Under the pieces are notes generated by a model that had not been told where the DNA came from, ran no database searches, and saw only the letters and a program-made list of their open reading frames with translations. From assembly GCF_002240355.1 (NCBI RefSeq), contig NZ_CP016353.1, positions 5,619,001 to 5,683,000 of the forward strand: DNA of 64,000 nt, written 5' to 3'. Positions 15,892-23,143 of this stretch are shown piece by piece (position 1 is the first letter of the stretch; each line of letters opens with the position of its first letter). The position numbers and the translations under genes are program-made. Source of the DNA: Prauserella marina (lineage in GTDB: Bacteria; Actinomycetota; Actinomycetes; Mycobacteriales; Pseudonocardiaceae).

Positions 15892-17289
15892 TCAACCCGC
15901 CAACCTGGACAATCGCAGCGTTAGTCCCTTGTCAATCCTTTCGGCAATTTCAGCCGCACTGTCCACGATGCCACCGAACCGCACCCTATCTTCCACAACG
16001 GCATAAACATTCCTACCATTACCGGGAGTTACGCACACCTCCCGCATGCCCCCCACTTCTGAGGGATGAGCCTGCCGGTAAGGCCTCGTTCGATAACTTC
16101 CTGCACGCACAGAAAAGAACAGCGACGGATAGCGAACCAAGCTATCAACATGGCCGCTTATGTTTACCGACGAGTACCCAACCCATACCAGAAGATCCAG
16201 GCTAGCCTTAGAAGCAACAAATAGCCACGTTGCACCTGAGGCATCCTGCTCACTGAGCAGGCCAAAGGATTGTACATCTAGCGCACCCATATCATGGATG
16301 CGAAAGCGACGGAGCTGCAGTTCGCCAAATAGACGCGAAGAGAAATCGTTGAAAGACGATTGCCACGAGCGAAAAACGTTGGACTTTTCGCGACCAATGT
16401 CGTCACGCAAGATACGCCTCAAAAAATGCGGCTTGTCTATCTCTCGCCCGAAGCGCTTAATAGCGTCCAAAAATATTCCCGTGAGCGGCAAGATGTCACC
16501 GCCAGTATCACTATGACCAAGTGCGTCAATGTAGATAGCACGCTGGGTATTGTGTGCGATGATAGCAGGAGGAAGTCCCACCTTCGCCAAGATGAGGTTA
16601 GCTATCAGTCGCGCAAGACGACCATTTCCATCCTCGAACGGATGGATATGTGTCAGCCACGCATGCACAATAGAAGCTTTTATTGTTCCCGGCATGGCCG
16701 TATCACGCGCCATCCACGATACCAACTCATGCATGGCCTGCGGCGTATCACTTGGGAAATGCGGCTCATGCACTCCATCTCCCGATATCGTCACGTGCCA
16801 ATGCTTGTAGCGCCCAGCAAATCTTTCACCCAACGAAATCATCTCGTGCATTTGACGTATATCTGCCTCCGTCATCGGACGCCCAGATTTCATGTTCTCC
16901 AACAGAGACTCACCGAGCACCTTGGCGCCATGCAGACCCAATACTTCTACCAAATGCGCATCGCGGCGCAAACCATCAACAAAGGCGTGGTCATGCAAAA
17001 TTCCAACCGCAGAGGAAATCCGGTCCGCATGGTTCGATTCCAGAATCGTTGCCGTCTGAGGCAATGAGGGACCAAGGCCTTCGATTGAGTTGCTTTCGTA
17101 CACCTCGCGAGCGCGCTGACCGCGATAAAAATCCGCAAACGCGCCAGCATCCATAAGCTTCCGCGCGGCGCTCTGCATCTTCGCGGAGACACGCGCCTCC
17201 ACATCACGTACACGCGTAAGTTCCGCTGCTACATCAGAGCCGTCCGGCAGCGAGTAGGGACATCCGCTCAGGAAGTCTTCCACGGACAT
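15892..17289 (-). CDS. Fic-family protein with N-terminal self-inhibitory motif (class II)
   Basis: The 465-aa protein contains the Fic core HIHPFEDGNGRLARL (HxFxDGNGR, catalytic His and phosphate-binding loop) around residue 215. The inhibitory-helix motif (S/T)xxxE(G/N) appears as SNSIEG near residue 68, N-terminal to the core, which defines class II. Fic enzymes usually transfer AMP from ATP to Ser/Thr/Tyr of a target; the inhibitory Glu blocks ATP binding until released. The C-terminal part (about 300-465) is beta-rich and unassigned. ATG 17289 has GGGAG upstream. The gene is clearly AT-richer than its neighbours and convergent with the IMPase gene, so it looks like acquired cargo. Confidence 0.9.
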   Translation of the reverse strand: MSVEDFLSGCPYSLPDGSDVAAELTRVRDVEARVSAKMQSAARKLMDAGAFADFYRGQRAREVYESNSIEGLGPSLPQTATILESNHADRISSAVGILHDHAFVDGLRRDAHLVEVLGLHGAKVLGESLLENMKSGRPMTEADIRQMHEMISLGERFAGRYKHWHVTISGDGVHEPHFPSDTPQAMHELVSWMARDTAMPGTIKASIVHAWLTHIHPFEDGNGRLARLIANLILAKVGLPPAIIAHNTQRAIYIDALGHSDTGGDILPLTGIFLDAIKRFGREIDKPHFLRRILRDDIGREKSNVFRSWQSSFNDFSSRLFGELQLRRFRIHDMGALDVQSFGLLSEQDASGATWLFVASKASLDLLVWVGYSSVNISGHVDSLVRYPSLFFSVRAGSYRTRPYRQAHPSEVGGMREVCVTPGNGRNVYAVVEDRVRFGGIVDSAAEIAERIDKGLTLRLSRLAG

Positions 17290-17871
17290 CAGATAGCTCC
17301 CTTCAATACGAACGTCAGCCTTCTGCCGAACTTGGCTCTATGGGATCAAGTCGCGCCGCCGACGGCGGCGCGCACGTCGCCTCCCGACGCCGTGCTCGGG
17401 CGGCGGGCCGCACCCATCCCGGCACGCCGGGCTCCCGCTCCGCTACGCCCGGCGGCCGGTCGGTGCGGCCCACAGCGCCCGGCACGGGTCGCCAGCCGCC
17501 AGCGGCGCGCTTGTCCACGTCGAGCAAGCCCCAGCCCCTCTCCAGCGTCGTATCTCATCGGTCGGTCACCGCGAGTGATCTGTTACGGGCTCCCTCCGCC
17601 CCGACGCCTGATCGTGACAACGGCCGGTCACACCGCGTCAAGGGCGCTTCGCGTCGCTGCGCGATCTACGACCCTTGACACGGCACAACCGGCCGCGTGT
17701 TTGGCTTCATGTCGGGATGGAGGAGGTGGGCTGGGCAGGCTCGCGCCAGGCCGTCTCCAGGCCGTGAGAGGTCGAGCAGACCCGAGTAGCCGCGAGAAAC
17801 GACGGCAAACGTCTCCGCAGGTCAGAGGCGGTTTTTAGCTCATCTCGCCAGGTGGCCGCCGACCGGCAGCG
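17290..17871. other. Non-coding GC-rich region of the AICE next to attR
   Basis: No convincing gene is seen in these 582 bp. Apparent frames here have poor codon use. The main structure is the long imperfect inverted repeat at 17621-17695. The region lies at the non-integrase end of the element, a place where a transfer or replication origin could be. Confidence 0.5.
17621..17695. repeat. Long imperfect inverted repeat, candidate origin or transfer site of the AICE
   Basis: Two 24-nt arms (17621-17644 and 17672-17695) match at 19 of 24 positions around a 27-nt centre. The outer 8 bp (CGGCCGGT/ACCGGCCG) and inner 8 bp (GTCAAGGG/CCCTTGAC) are perfect. The centre holds a further small stem TCGCG/CGCGA (17649-17664). 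Such an extended hairpin in a non-coding part of an AICE fits a single-strand origin, a nick site or a transfer locus; which one cannot be told. Confidence 0.55.
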
Positions 17872-17964
17872 AGATCCTGGACATCTTCGAAGGCACGCAA
17901 CAAATCCAGCAACTCATCGTGGCCCGCCGCCTGCTGGGGAAGACCTCGGCGGAGCTGAAATAGC
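17872..17964. repeat. attR: right attachment site with displaced fadE 3' end
   Basis: The second copy of the 93-bp direct repeat. It preserves the last 30 codons and TAG of the acyl-CoA dehydrogenase (reading ILDIFEGTQQIQQLIVARRL), detached from any gene. Two bases differ from the attL copy, both silent. It marks the right boundary of the element and likely includes the original chromosomal end of the gene. The stretch just after it forms a small hairpin AGCCC-ACAA-GGGCT (17962-17975). Confidence 0.93.
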
Positions 17965-18014
17965 CCACAAGGGCTGGAGCTTCGCCGAGCGGCAAGCCCC
18001 CCGCCCGAGCCGCC

Positions 18015-18245
18015 GAGATCTGCGCTGGGGCCCGCGAGATCTGCGGTCCGGCCGCCGAGATCCGCCCCCAGGTCGTCGAGATCCGCGCTGAGGCCGTCGA
18101 GATCCGCACTGGGGTCGTCGAGTTCCGCGTCGGGGCGGGCGAGATCCGCAATCCCGCACGCGAGATCTGTGGCCGAGGACGCGAGAGCTGCGCTCGGGCG
18201 GGCGAGATGCGCATTCGGATATACGAGTTGCCCGTTCGCGCTGGT
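18015..18245 (-). repeat. Array of eleven imperfect 21-bp tandem repeats (minus orientation)
   Basis: Units start every 21 bp at 18015, 18036, 18057, 18078, 18099, 18120, 18141, 18162, 18183, 18204 and 18225. Each begins GAGATCCGC or a close variant, followed by a variable GC-rich half. The period equals seven codons. A minus-strand frame reads through as heptads of the form xISxxxx, but no start or ribosome site supports a gene. The array starts about 50 bp outside attR, so it belongs to the chromosome rather than the element. Confidence 0.85.
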
Positions 18246-18453
18246 GGGCCTCGGCTGCCAGCGCGCGGGCAGGCGAGGTCCCGCTCAGGGACGGAGGCAA
18301 AGCCCCACCGGCGGCCGCGAGCCACCCACGGCAGCTGACCCGCCGACCAATGGTCACCGTCCGACGTTTTCGGCTACTCCGAGTGAGAAGAGGGCTGGTC
18401 GCCGCGCGATGCGAACGGCGCCCTCGCGGCAACTGTGGCACGTCAAGGACCTG

Positions 18454-18579
18454 AATGTGCATCTCGACAACCTGGACGCGCATCTCGACAACCTGAACGC
18501 GGATCTCGGCGCCCCGAACGCGGATCTCGGCGACTCCACCGCGGAACTCGACGGCTTGCGCGGGGGACTCGCGGGGCGG
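18454..18579 (+). repeat. Second 21-bp repeat array, opposite orientation
   Basis: Units start at 18454, 18475, 18496, 18517 and 18538, with a weak sixth at 18559. The core AACGCGGATCTCGACAACCTG-type unit is the reverse complement of the 18015 array. One plus-strand frame reads it as Leu/Asp heptads (DAHLDNL, NADLGAP) and stops at 18583-18585. The two arrays thus face each other across about 200 bp of unassigned sequence. The unit preceding the array contains a 19-nt stretch (18439-18457) that matches 15075-15093 at 18 positions. Confidence 0.82.
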
Positions 18580-18651
18580 GAATAGGCAACCCGGACCGCC
18601 CGTTACCCTAGATAGTTGAGCGCACAAATTCTTCCAAGCAAGGGGATTGCC

Positions 18652-19755
18652 ATGCAGTTCGGGATCTTCACCGTCGGTGACGTCACGACCGATCCCACCA
18701 ACGGGACGACGCCGAGCGAGTTCGAGCGCATCAAGGCCATGGTCGCCATCGCACTCAAGGCCGAGGAGATCGGCCTCGACGTCTTCGCGACGGGCGAGCA
18801 CCACAACCCGCCATTCGTGCCCTCGTCGCCGACCACCATGCTCGGCTACATCGCCGCTCGCACCGAGCGGCTGATCCTCTCGACCTCCACGACGCTCATC
18901 ACCACCAACGACCCGGTGAAGATCGCCGAGGACTTCGCGATGCTGCAAAACCTCGCGGACGGCAGGGTCGACCTCATGCTGGGCAGGGGCAACACCGGCC
19001 CGGTGTACCCCTGGTTCGGCCAGGACATCCGCATGGGCATCCCGCTCGCGATCGAGAACTACGCCCTGCTGCACGAACTGTGGCGCAAGGACGTCGTCGA
19101 CTGGGAAGGCCGTTTCCGCACGCCGCTGCAAGGTTTCACCTCGACGCCGCGCCCGCTGGACGGCGTCCCGCCCTTCGTCTGGCACGGCTCCATCAGGAGC
19201 CCGGAGATCGCGGAACAGGCCGCCTACTACGGCGACGGTTTCTTCGCCAACAACATCTTCTGGCCGAAGGAGCACTTCATGCGGCTCATCGGCCTCTACC
19301 GCCAGCGCTACGAACACTACGGACACGGCTCGGCCGACCAGGCCATCGTCGGACTCGGCGGCCAGGTGTTCATGCGCAAGAACTCGCAGGACGCGGTGCG
19401 CGAGTTCCGGCCCTACTTCGACAACGCTCCCGTCTACGGCCACGGCCCTTCGCTTGAGGACTTCACCGAGCAGACGCCGCTGACCGTCGGCAGCCCGCAA
19501 CAGGTGATCGACAAGACGCTGAGCTTCCGCGAATCCTTCGGCGACTACCAGCGCCAGCTTTTCCTGATGGATCACGCCGGTCTCCCGCTGAAGACCGTTC
19601 TCGAACAACTCGACCTGCTCGGCGAAGAGGTGCTTCCGGTGCTGCGCAAGGAGTTCGCGGACCGCAGGCCCGCTCACGTCCCGAGCGCGCCCACTCACGC
19701 CTCACTGCTCACCACCAAGCAGAACAACACCGAAGCAGCCGTCGTCGGCAACTGA
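18652..19755 (+). CDS. LLM-class flavin-dependent monooxygenase (CE1758-like)
   Basis: The 367-aa protein has the bacterial luciferase-like TIM-barrel pattern: MQFGIFTVGDV start, GLDVFATGEHHNPPF, and LADGRVDLMLGRGNTGPVYPWFG. The family uses reduced FMN and O2 to oxidise an organic substrate. ATG 18652 is preceded by AAGGGG at good spacing. The next gene, 14 bp later, encodes an FMN reductase that would supply FMNH2, forming a two-component monooxygenase. The pairing matches the CE1758/CE1759 gene pair described in Corynebacterium. Substrate not deducible. Confidence 0.9.
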   Translation: MQFGIFTVGDVTTDPTNGTTPSEFERIKAMVAIALKAEEIGLDVFATGEHHNPPFVPSSPTTMLGYIAARTERLILSTSTTLITTNDPVKIAEDFAMLQNLADGRVDLMLGRGNTGPVYPWFGQDIRMGIPLAIENYALLHELWRKDVVDWEGRFRTPLQGFTSTPRPLDGVPPFVWHGSIRSPEIAEQAAYYGDGFFANNIFWPKEHFMRLIGLYRQRYEHYGHGSADQAIVGLGGQVFMRKNSQDAVREFRPYFDNAPVYGHGPSLEDFTEQTPLTVGSPQQVIDKTLSFRESFGDYQRQLFLMDHAGLPLKTVLEQLDLLGEEVLPVLRKEFADRRPAHVPSAPTHASLLTTKQNNTEAAVVGN

Positions 19756-19769
19756 CCAGGAAGGCAGCA

Positions 19770-20393
19770 ATGACAACGTTGAAACTGGCGGTCGTCTCGG
19801 CGGGACTCACGGAGCCGTCGTCGACGAGACTGCTCGCCGACCGGCTCTCCGAGGCCGCGAGTACGCGACTCACCGACGAAGGCCGCCCCGTCGAGGTCAC
19901 CGTGGTCGAACTGCGCGACCTTGCCGTCGACATCGCCAACAACTTCGTCGCCGGTTTCCCGAGTCCGAAACTCGCCGAGGCCATTGAAGCCGTGACCGTG
20001 GCAGATGGTCTGATCGCGGTGACCCCGATCTTCACCGCCTCCTACAGTGGACTGTTCAAGTCCTTTTTCGACGTCATCGACAACACGGCGCTGATCGGCA
20101 AACCGGTGCTGCTTGGAGCGACGGGTGGCACGGCCCGCCATTCCCTCGCACTCGAACACGCACTGCGGCCGATGTTCTCCTATCTGCGCGCGATTGTGGT
20201 GCCTACGGCCGTCTACGCCGCGTCCGAGGACTGGGCGTCTCGGCAGGAATCGGGCCTCTCCAGTCGAGTCGCCCGCGCGGCGGGCGAGCTTGCCGGCCTA
20301 CTGACCGGCAGCCCGTCTGCCGGTGAACCCGACGAGGACGTCATCGTCCCTTTCGAGCAGCAACTCGCCGCTCTGCGAAACGGCGCTCAGTAG
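19770..20393 (+). CDS. NAD(P)H-dependent FMN reductase (CE1759-like)
   Basis: A 207-aa flavodoxin-like reductase: KLAVVSAGLTEPSSTRLLAD (phosphate loop for FMN) near the start, VTPIFTASYSGLFKSFFD (the family's P-x-(Y/F)-x(3)-(Y/F)-S-G-x-x-K region), and LLGATGGTARHS. It reduces free FMN with NAD(P)H and most likely feeds the upstream monooxygenase. ATG 19770 has AGGAAGG upstream. Its last 7 bases overlap the end of the convergent trpS gene. Confidence 0.9.
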   Translation: MTTLKLAVVSAGLTEPSSTRLLADRLSEAASTRLTDEGRPVEVTVVELRDLAVDIANNFVAGFPSPKLAEAIEAVTVADGLIAVTPIFTASYSGLFKSFFDVIDNTALIGKPVLLGATGGTARHSLALEHALRPMFSYLRAIVVPTAVYAASEDWASRQESGLSSRVARAAGELAGLLTGSPSAGEPDEDVIVPFEQQLAALRNGAQ

Positions 20394-21433
20394 TTCATTC
20401 CCATCAGCTCGCGAACATCGGCCAAAGTGGACTCCGCGACCTCGGTCGCCCTGTTGTTGCCACGGCGCAGGATGTCACGCACCTGTGCCGGGTCGGCGGC
20501 GAACCCCGCGCGTGCTTGCCTGATCGGCCGGAAGTACTCGTTGACGCTTTCGGTGACAACGGCCTTGAGGGCACCGGCGCCGCCGCCACCGATGTCCGAT
20601 GCAACCGCCTCGGGTTCGCGGTCCTGGCACAACGCCGCGAGTAGCAGCAGGCTGGACACCTCCGGCCGGGAACCGGGATCGTAGTGGATGTCCCGCTCCG
20701 AATCGGTCTTCGCCCCTCGGATCAACGCGGCCGTTTCGTCGGCCGTCGCCGAGATGGGAATGGCATTGTTCCTGCTCTTGCTCATCTTCTGACCGTCGGT
20801 GCCGAGCAACGAAGGCGCCTTGCTCAGCAGGGCGTCCGGTTCGGCGAAGAGGGTTCCGTACCGCTCGTTGAACCGGCGCGCCACGAGCCGCGTCAGTTCG
20901 AGGTGCGGCAACTGGTCTTTTCCGACGGGCACAAGGTTAGCGTGGCAGAACAGGATGTCGGCCGCCTGATGCACGGGATAGGTGAACATCAGCCCGCTGA
21001 CGCTCGACTGCCTGCTTGCCGTGATCTCTTCTTTCACAGTGGGATTGCGCCGGAGTTCGGCTACGGTGACCAGACTCAGAAACGGCAACAACAACTGGTT
21101 GAGCGCGGGAATCGCGCTGTGCGCGAATAAGACGGCCTCGCCGGGATCGATCCCTACGGCAAGATAGTCCAGCAGCAGGGCCTCGACGTTGGCATCGACC
21201 GCCTCGGTGACATCGCGATCGGTCAGCACCTGGTAGTCGGCGACGAGCACGAAAAGCTCGACCCCGAGCCGCTGAAGCCGCACCCTGTTCTGCAAACTGC
21301 CGAAATAGTGTCCAATATGGAGCTTCCCCGTCGGCCGGTCTCCGGTGAGCACCCTGAACGCCGCCGGATCACTTTCGACTGCCCGCTCCACTTCGGCACC
21401 GCGGGATCTCGCCGCGGAAAAACTTTCCGTCAT
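20387..21433 (-). CDS. trpS: Tryptophanyl-tRNA synthetase, auxiliary (antibiotic-resistant-like) type
   Basis: The 348-aa class I synthetase shows the HIGH signature (RPTGKLHIGHYFGS, about residue 33) and the KMSKS loop (GQKMSKSRNN, about residue 218). It charges tRNA-Trp. The VELFVLVADYQVLTD segment differs from the housekeeping bacterial type and resembles the second TrpRS of streptomycetes that resists indolmycin; this assignment is from memory of the family and not certain. ATG 21433 has a strong AAGGAGGG site. A Trp-codon leader peptide and two hairpins directly upstream point to ribosome-mediated attenuation, as described for the Streptomyces auxiliary trpS. A second, housekeeping trpS should then exist elsewhere. 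Confidence 0.92.
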   Translation of the reverse strand: MTESFSAARSRGAEVERAVESDPAAFRVLTGDRPTGKLHIGHYFGSLQNRVRLQRLGVELFVLVADYQVLTDRDVTEAVDANVEALLLDYLAVGIDPGEAVLFAHSAIPALNQLLLPFLSLVTVAELRRNPTVKEEITASRQSSVSGLMFTYPVHQAADILFCHANLVPVGKDQLPHLELTRLVARRFNERYGTLFAEPDALLSKAPSLLGTDGQKMSKSRNNAIPISATADETAALIRGAKTDSERDIHYDPGSRPEVSSLLLLAALCQDREPEAVASDIGGGGAGALKAVVTESVNEYFRPIRQARAGFAADPAQVRDILRRGNNRATEVAESTLADVRELMGMNY

Positions 21434-21481
21434 GACACCCTCCTTGATTACGAGGGTCGTCTCACCACGCCGGACGCGCGC

Positions 21482-21504
21482 CCGGGCCGCGCGAGACGGC
21501 CCGG
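21482..21504 (-). terminator. Intrinsic terminator-like hairpin of the trpS attenuator
   Basis: A perfect 8-bp stem CCGGGCCG/CGGCCCGG (21482-21489 with 21497-21504) and a 7-nt loop lie between the leader peptide and trpS. No U-run follows, which is usual in high-GC actinobacteria. In the attenuation model this is the 3:4 hairpin that stops transcription when tryptophanyl-tRNA is plentiful. Confidence 0.6.
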
Positions 21505-21519
21505 TTTCGACATGCGTCA

Positions 21520-21548
21520 GTCGTGGCCGCCCTCAGGGCAGCCACGAC
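21520..21548 (-). promoter_or_regulatory. 1:2 pause/attenuation hairpin overlapping the leader Trp codons
   Basis: On the minus strand, GTCGTGGCTGCCC pairs with GGGCGGCCACGAC around a short loop. The left arm contains the two Trp codons and the stop codon of the leader peptide. The right arm contains CGGCC, which could instead pair with GGCCG of the downstream terminator arm (21497-21501 on the plus strand), giving an antiterminator. A ribosome stalled at the Trp codons would favour the latter. Confidence 0.65.
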
Positions 21549-21568
21549 CACAGGTGACGCGAGTTCAT
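21533..21568 (-). CDS. trpS leader peptide, 11 aa with two Trp codons
   Basis: ATG 21568 to TGA 21533 encodes MNSRHLWSWLP, with Trp at positions 7 and 9. A -10 like element TATGCT (21576-21581, minus strand) ends 7 nt before the ATG, so the leader would be translated from a leaderless mRNA, as other genes here. Such a peptide acts as a sensor of charged tRNA-Trp: stalling at the UGG codons changes folding of the downstream RNA and lets polymerase reach trpS. Confidence 0.78.
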   Translation of the reverse strand: MNSRHLWSWLP

Positions 21569-21587
21569 TCCGCCAAGCATAGTCGAA

Positions 21588-22034
21588 TCAGGAGGGAACC
21601 AGCGTGTTCTGCCTCACGACGATCCACCACCGGTCGTTCTCCTTCTCCAGCACGTAGAGCGCCAGCATGGCCGGATCCTCGTCGATCAATCGCCCCGCCG
21701 AGGTGGTCGCCCGCGCCTGCTTGTGCACGAGCGCGACGTCCGGCCTGACGAAGTTGATCTCGATGACGTCGTAGCGCACGTACTGATCCTTGAGAAAGCT
21801 CGCGAGCCCCTGCTGATTGGCTGCGAGCAGCGCTTCCCTGCCCACGATCCGCTTGCCGACCGCGTTGACCACACTCGCCTCCGCGGCGAAATACTTCGTC
21901 ATCAGCTCGGCGTCATTGGTGTTGTACGCGGTTTCGGTGTCCTCGATGACCTTCTTCAGCGCGGCGATGTCCGCATCGGTTCCGGGACCTTTGACGACAG
22001 GAGACTGAGCGTTCTTCGTTTCCATACCGTCCAT
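21588..22034 (-). CDS. SnoaL/SgcJ-like small protein (DUF4440-type fold)
   Basis: The 148-aa protein has the NTF2-like pattern: ADIAALKKVIEDTETAYNTND, then YFAAEASVVNAVGKRIVGRE and a C-terminal sheet ending in RWWIVVRQNTLVPS. SgcJ/EcaC-type members bind small hydrophobic molecules or act as isomerases/hydrolases; no specific function can be given. Two ATGs (22034 and 22025) are possible; the first is used. It is upstream of trpS on the same strand but trpS has its own promoter inside the end of this gene. Confidence 0.75.
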   Translation of the reverse strand: MDGMETKNAQSPVVKGPGTDADIAALKKVIEDTETAYNTNDAELMTKYFAAEASVVNAVGKRIVGREALLAANQQGLASFLKDQYVRYDVIEINFVRPDVALVHKQARATTSAGRLIDEDPAMLALYVLEKENDRWWIVVRQNTLVPS

Positions 22035-22059
22035 CCTGGAACCTCAAGCATACTTGAGG

Positions 22060-23124
22060 TCAAGACCCGATGTGGTCGGTGAGGAATTCGTCGAGGTGTC
22101 GCCAGGTCGTGTCGCGAGCCCCGCGCCCGGTGAGGACGCCGAGATGCCCTCCTGGCGCCAGCTCGTACCGCACCTCCGGCGCCTCGTCGAGCAGACCGAC
22201 GAGGCGCTGCACCGCCCTTCGCGGGGCGATCATGTCGTTCTCGCCGGCGACGACCAGCGTCGGAACCTGAATCTTGGAAAGGGAAATCACCCTGCCGCCG
22301 AGCGCGACCTTGCCTTCGGCGAGATCGTTCGCCCTGAAGAACCGGTGATATATCTGTCCGAACGTACGGCCGGGGTAGGCGGCCATGTTGTCCATGAAGT
22401 GATCGACGGCCTCGATCTGGGCGAGAAAATCGCGATCGTCCAGATTGCGCAGGATGGCGATCGGTTTCGTGATTTCCTTGTTGATCCCGGTCGCCTTGAA
22501 CACCCGGCTGACCACATAGGACGGAGCGCTGCCGAGCATCCGGTAGAACGGGGTGAGCAGGTGACCTCCCGTCGCTTCGATCAGCGGGCGGAAGGGCGCG
22601 ACGAGCGGGATGGCAGTGAAATCGAAGGGGGCGGCGATGGTGCTGATGGTCTCGACGGGCAGCTCCGGCCGGTCGGCCGCCGTCAGCACGGAGAAGATCC
22701 CGCCGAGACACCACGCGACGATGTGAACGGGCTGCCCGCCCGCGTCCGCGCTGACCTTGCGGATGGTTCTGGGCAGTACTTCCTCGACCCAGTGCTCGAC
22801 ACCGAGCCCGCGATCGGCGAAGGCGACGCTGCCGTAGTCGACGAGATAGGTACGCCGCCCCGAATCCACGAGGTGTTCGGCGAGACTGCACCCTCTGCGC
22901 AGGTCGAAACACAACGCGGGAGCTGCCAGCGGCGGCACGAGCAGCACCGGCGGGCCCGCTGCCGCCGGTTCGCCCGAGCTGCCGGAGAGCCGGTACACGG
23001 AGCGGTTCGGCCCCTGGTCGATGAGCACTCTCGGCACCGGACGCAGATCGGCGACACCCCCGTGCACGACCTTGTCGAGCACGTTGAAGGCGGCGGAAGC
23101 CAGCTTCATCGGCGGTGATGTCAT
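22060..23124 (-). CDS. PhaC-like alpha/beta hydrolase
   Basis: A 354-aa protein with the alpha/beta-hydrolase fold of the poly(3-hydroxyalkanoate) synthase family. The lipase-box-like motif is HIVAWCLGGIFS, in which a cysteine replaces the serine, as in PHA synthases. The acid lies in LVVAGENDMIAP and the histidine in PGGHLGVLTGRGA. The N-terminus MTSPPMKLASAAFNVLDKV is hydrophobic and amphipathic. It is shorter than class I PhaC (about 560-590 aa), so it may be a class III-like subunit or a related acyltransferase/hydrolase. It lies 25 bp upstream of the SnoaL-like gene on the same strand. Confidence 0.78.
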   Translation of the reverse strand: MTSPPMKLASAAFNVLDKVVHGGVADLRPVPRVLIDQGPNRSVYRLSGSSGEPAAAGPPVLLVPPLAAPALCFDLRRGCSLAEHLVDSGRRTYLVDYGSVAFADRGLGVEHWVEEVLPRTIRKVSADAGGQPVHIVAWCLGGIFSVLTAADRPELPVETISTIAAPFDFTAIPLVAPFRPLIEATGGHLLTPFYRMLGSAPSYVVSRVFKATGINKEITKPIAILRNLDDRDFLAQIEAVDHFMDNMAAYPGRTFGQIYHRFFRANDLAEGKVALGGRVISLSKIQVPTLVVAGENDMIAPRRAVQRLVGLLDEAPEVRYELAPGGHLGVLTGRGARDTTWRHLDEFLTDHIGS

Positions 23125-23143
23125 CGGCGCGCCCCCTTCGTCG

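Larger units (their letters stand above)
7794..17964. mobile_element. Actinomycete integrative and conjugative element (AICE), about 10.08 kb
   Basis: Between the two 93-bp direct repeats lie, in AICE order, a tyrosine integrase and excisionase-like gene beside attL, a replication initiator, an FtsK/SpoIIIE-type DNA translocase (single-protein transfer of double-stranded DNA), small accessory genes and a divergently transcribed regulator. The pattern matches pSAM2- and pMEA-type elements. Cargo is an inositol-monophosphatase-family gene and a Fic gene. All core genes appear intact, so the element may be functional. Unlike most AICEs, which use the 3' end of a tRNA gene, this one uses the 3' end of a protein gene. 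Confidence 0.93.

Noticed and set aside
17290-17871. Several short open frames in the GC-rich end of the AICE
   Set aside because: None has a ribosome site, codon bias or recognisable protein motif.
17852-18091. Remnant gene at attR in another frame
   Set aside because: The apparent frame is out of phase with the dehydrogenase end; only the attachment repeat is real.
17840-18325. 161-aa minus-strand frame through attR and the first repeat array
   Set aside because: It translates the repeats and the antisense of the fadE end; no start signal. Considered a by-product of the 21-bp period.
18015-18579. CRISPR array
   Set aside because: Units are contiguous 21-bp imperfect tandem repeats without constant repeat plus unique spacer structure, and no cas genes are present.
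18169-18585. 138-aa plus-strand frame containing the second repeat array
   Set aside because: It starts inside the first array, lacks a ribosome site and has no coherent protein sequence before the repeats; kept as repeat only, though a short Leu/Asp heptad protein cannot be fully excluded.
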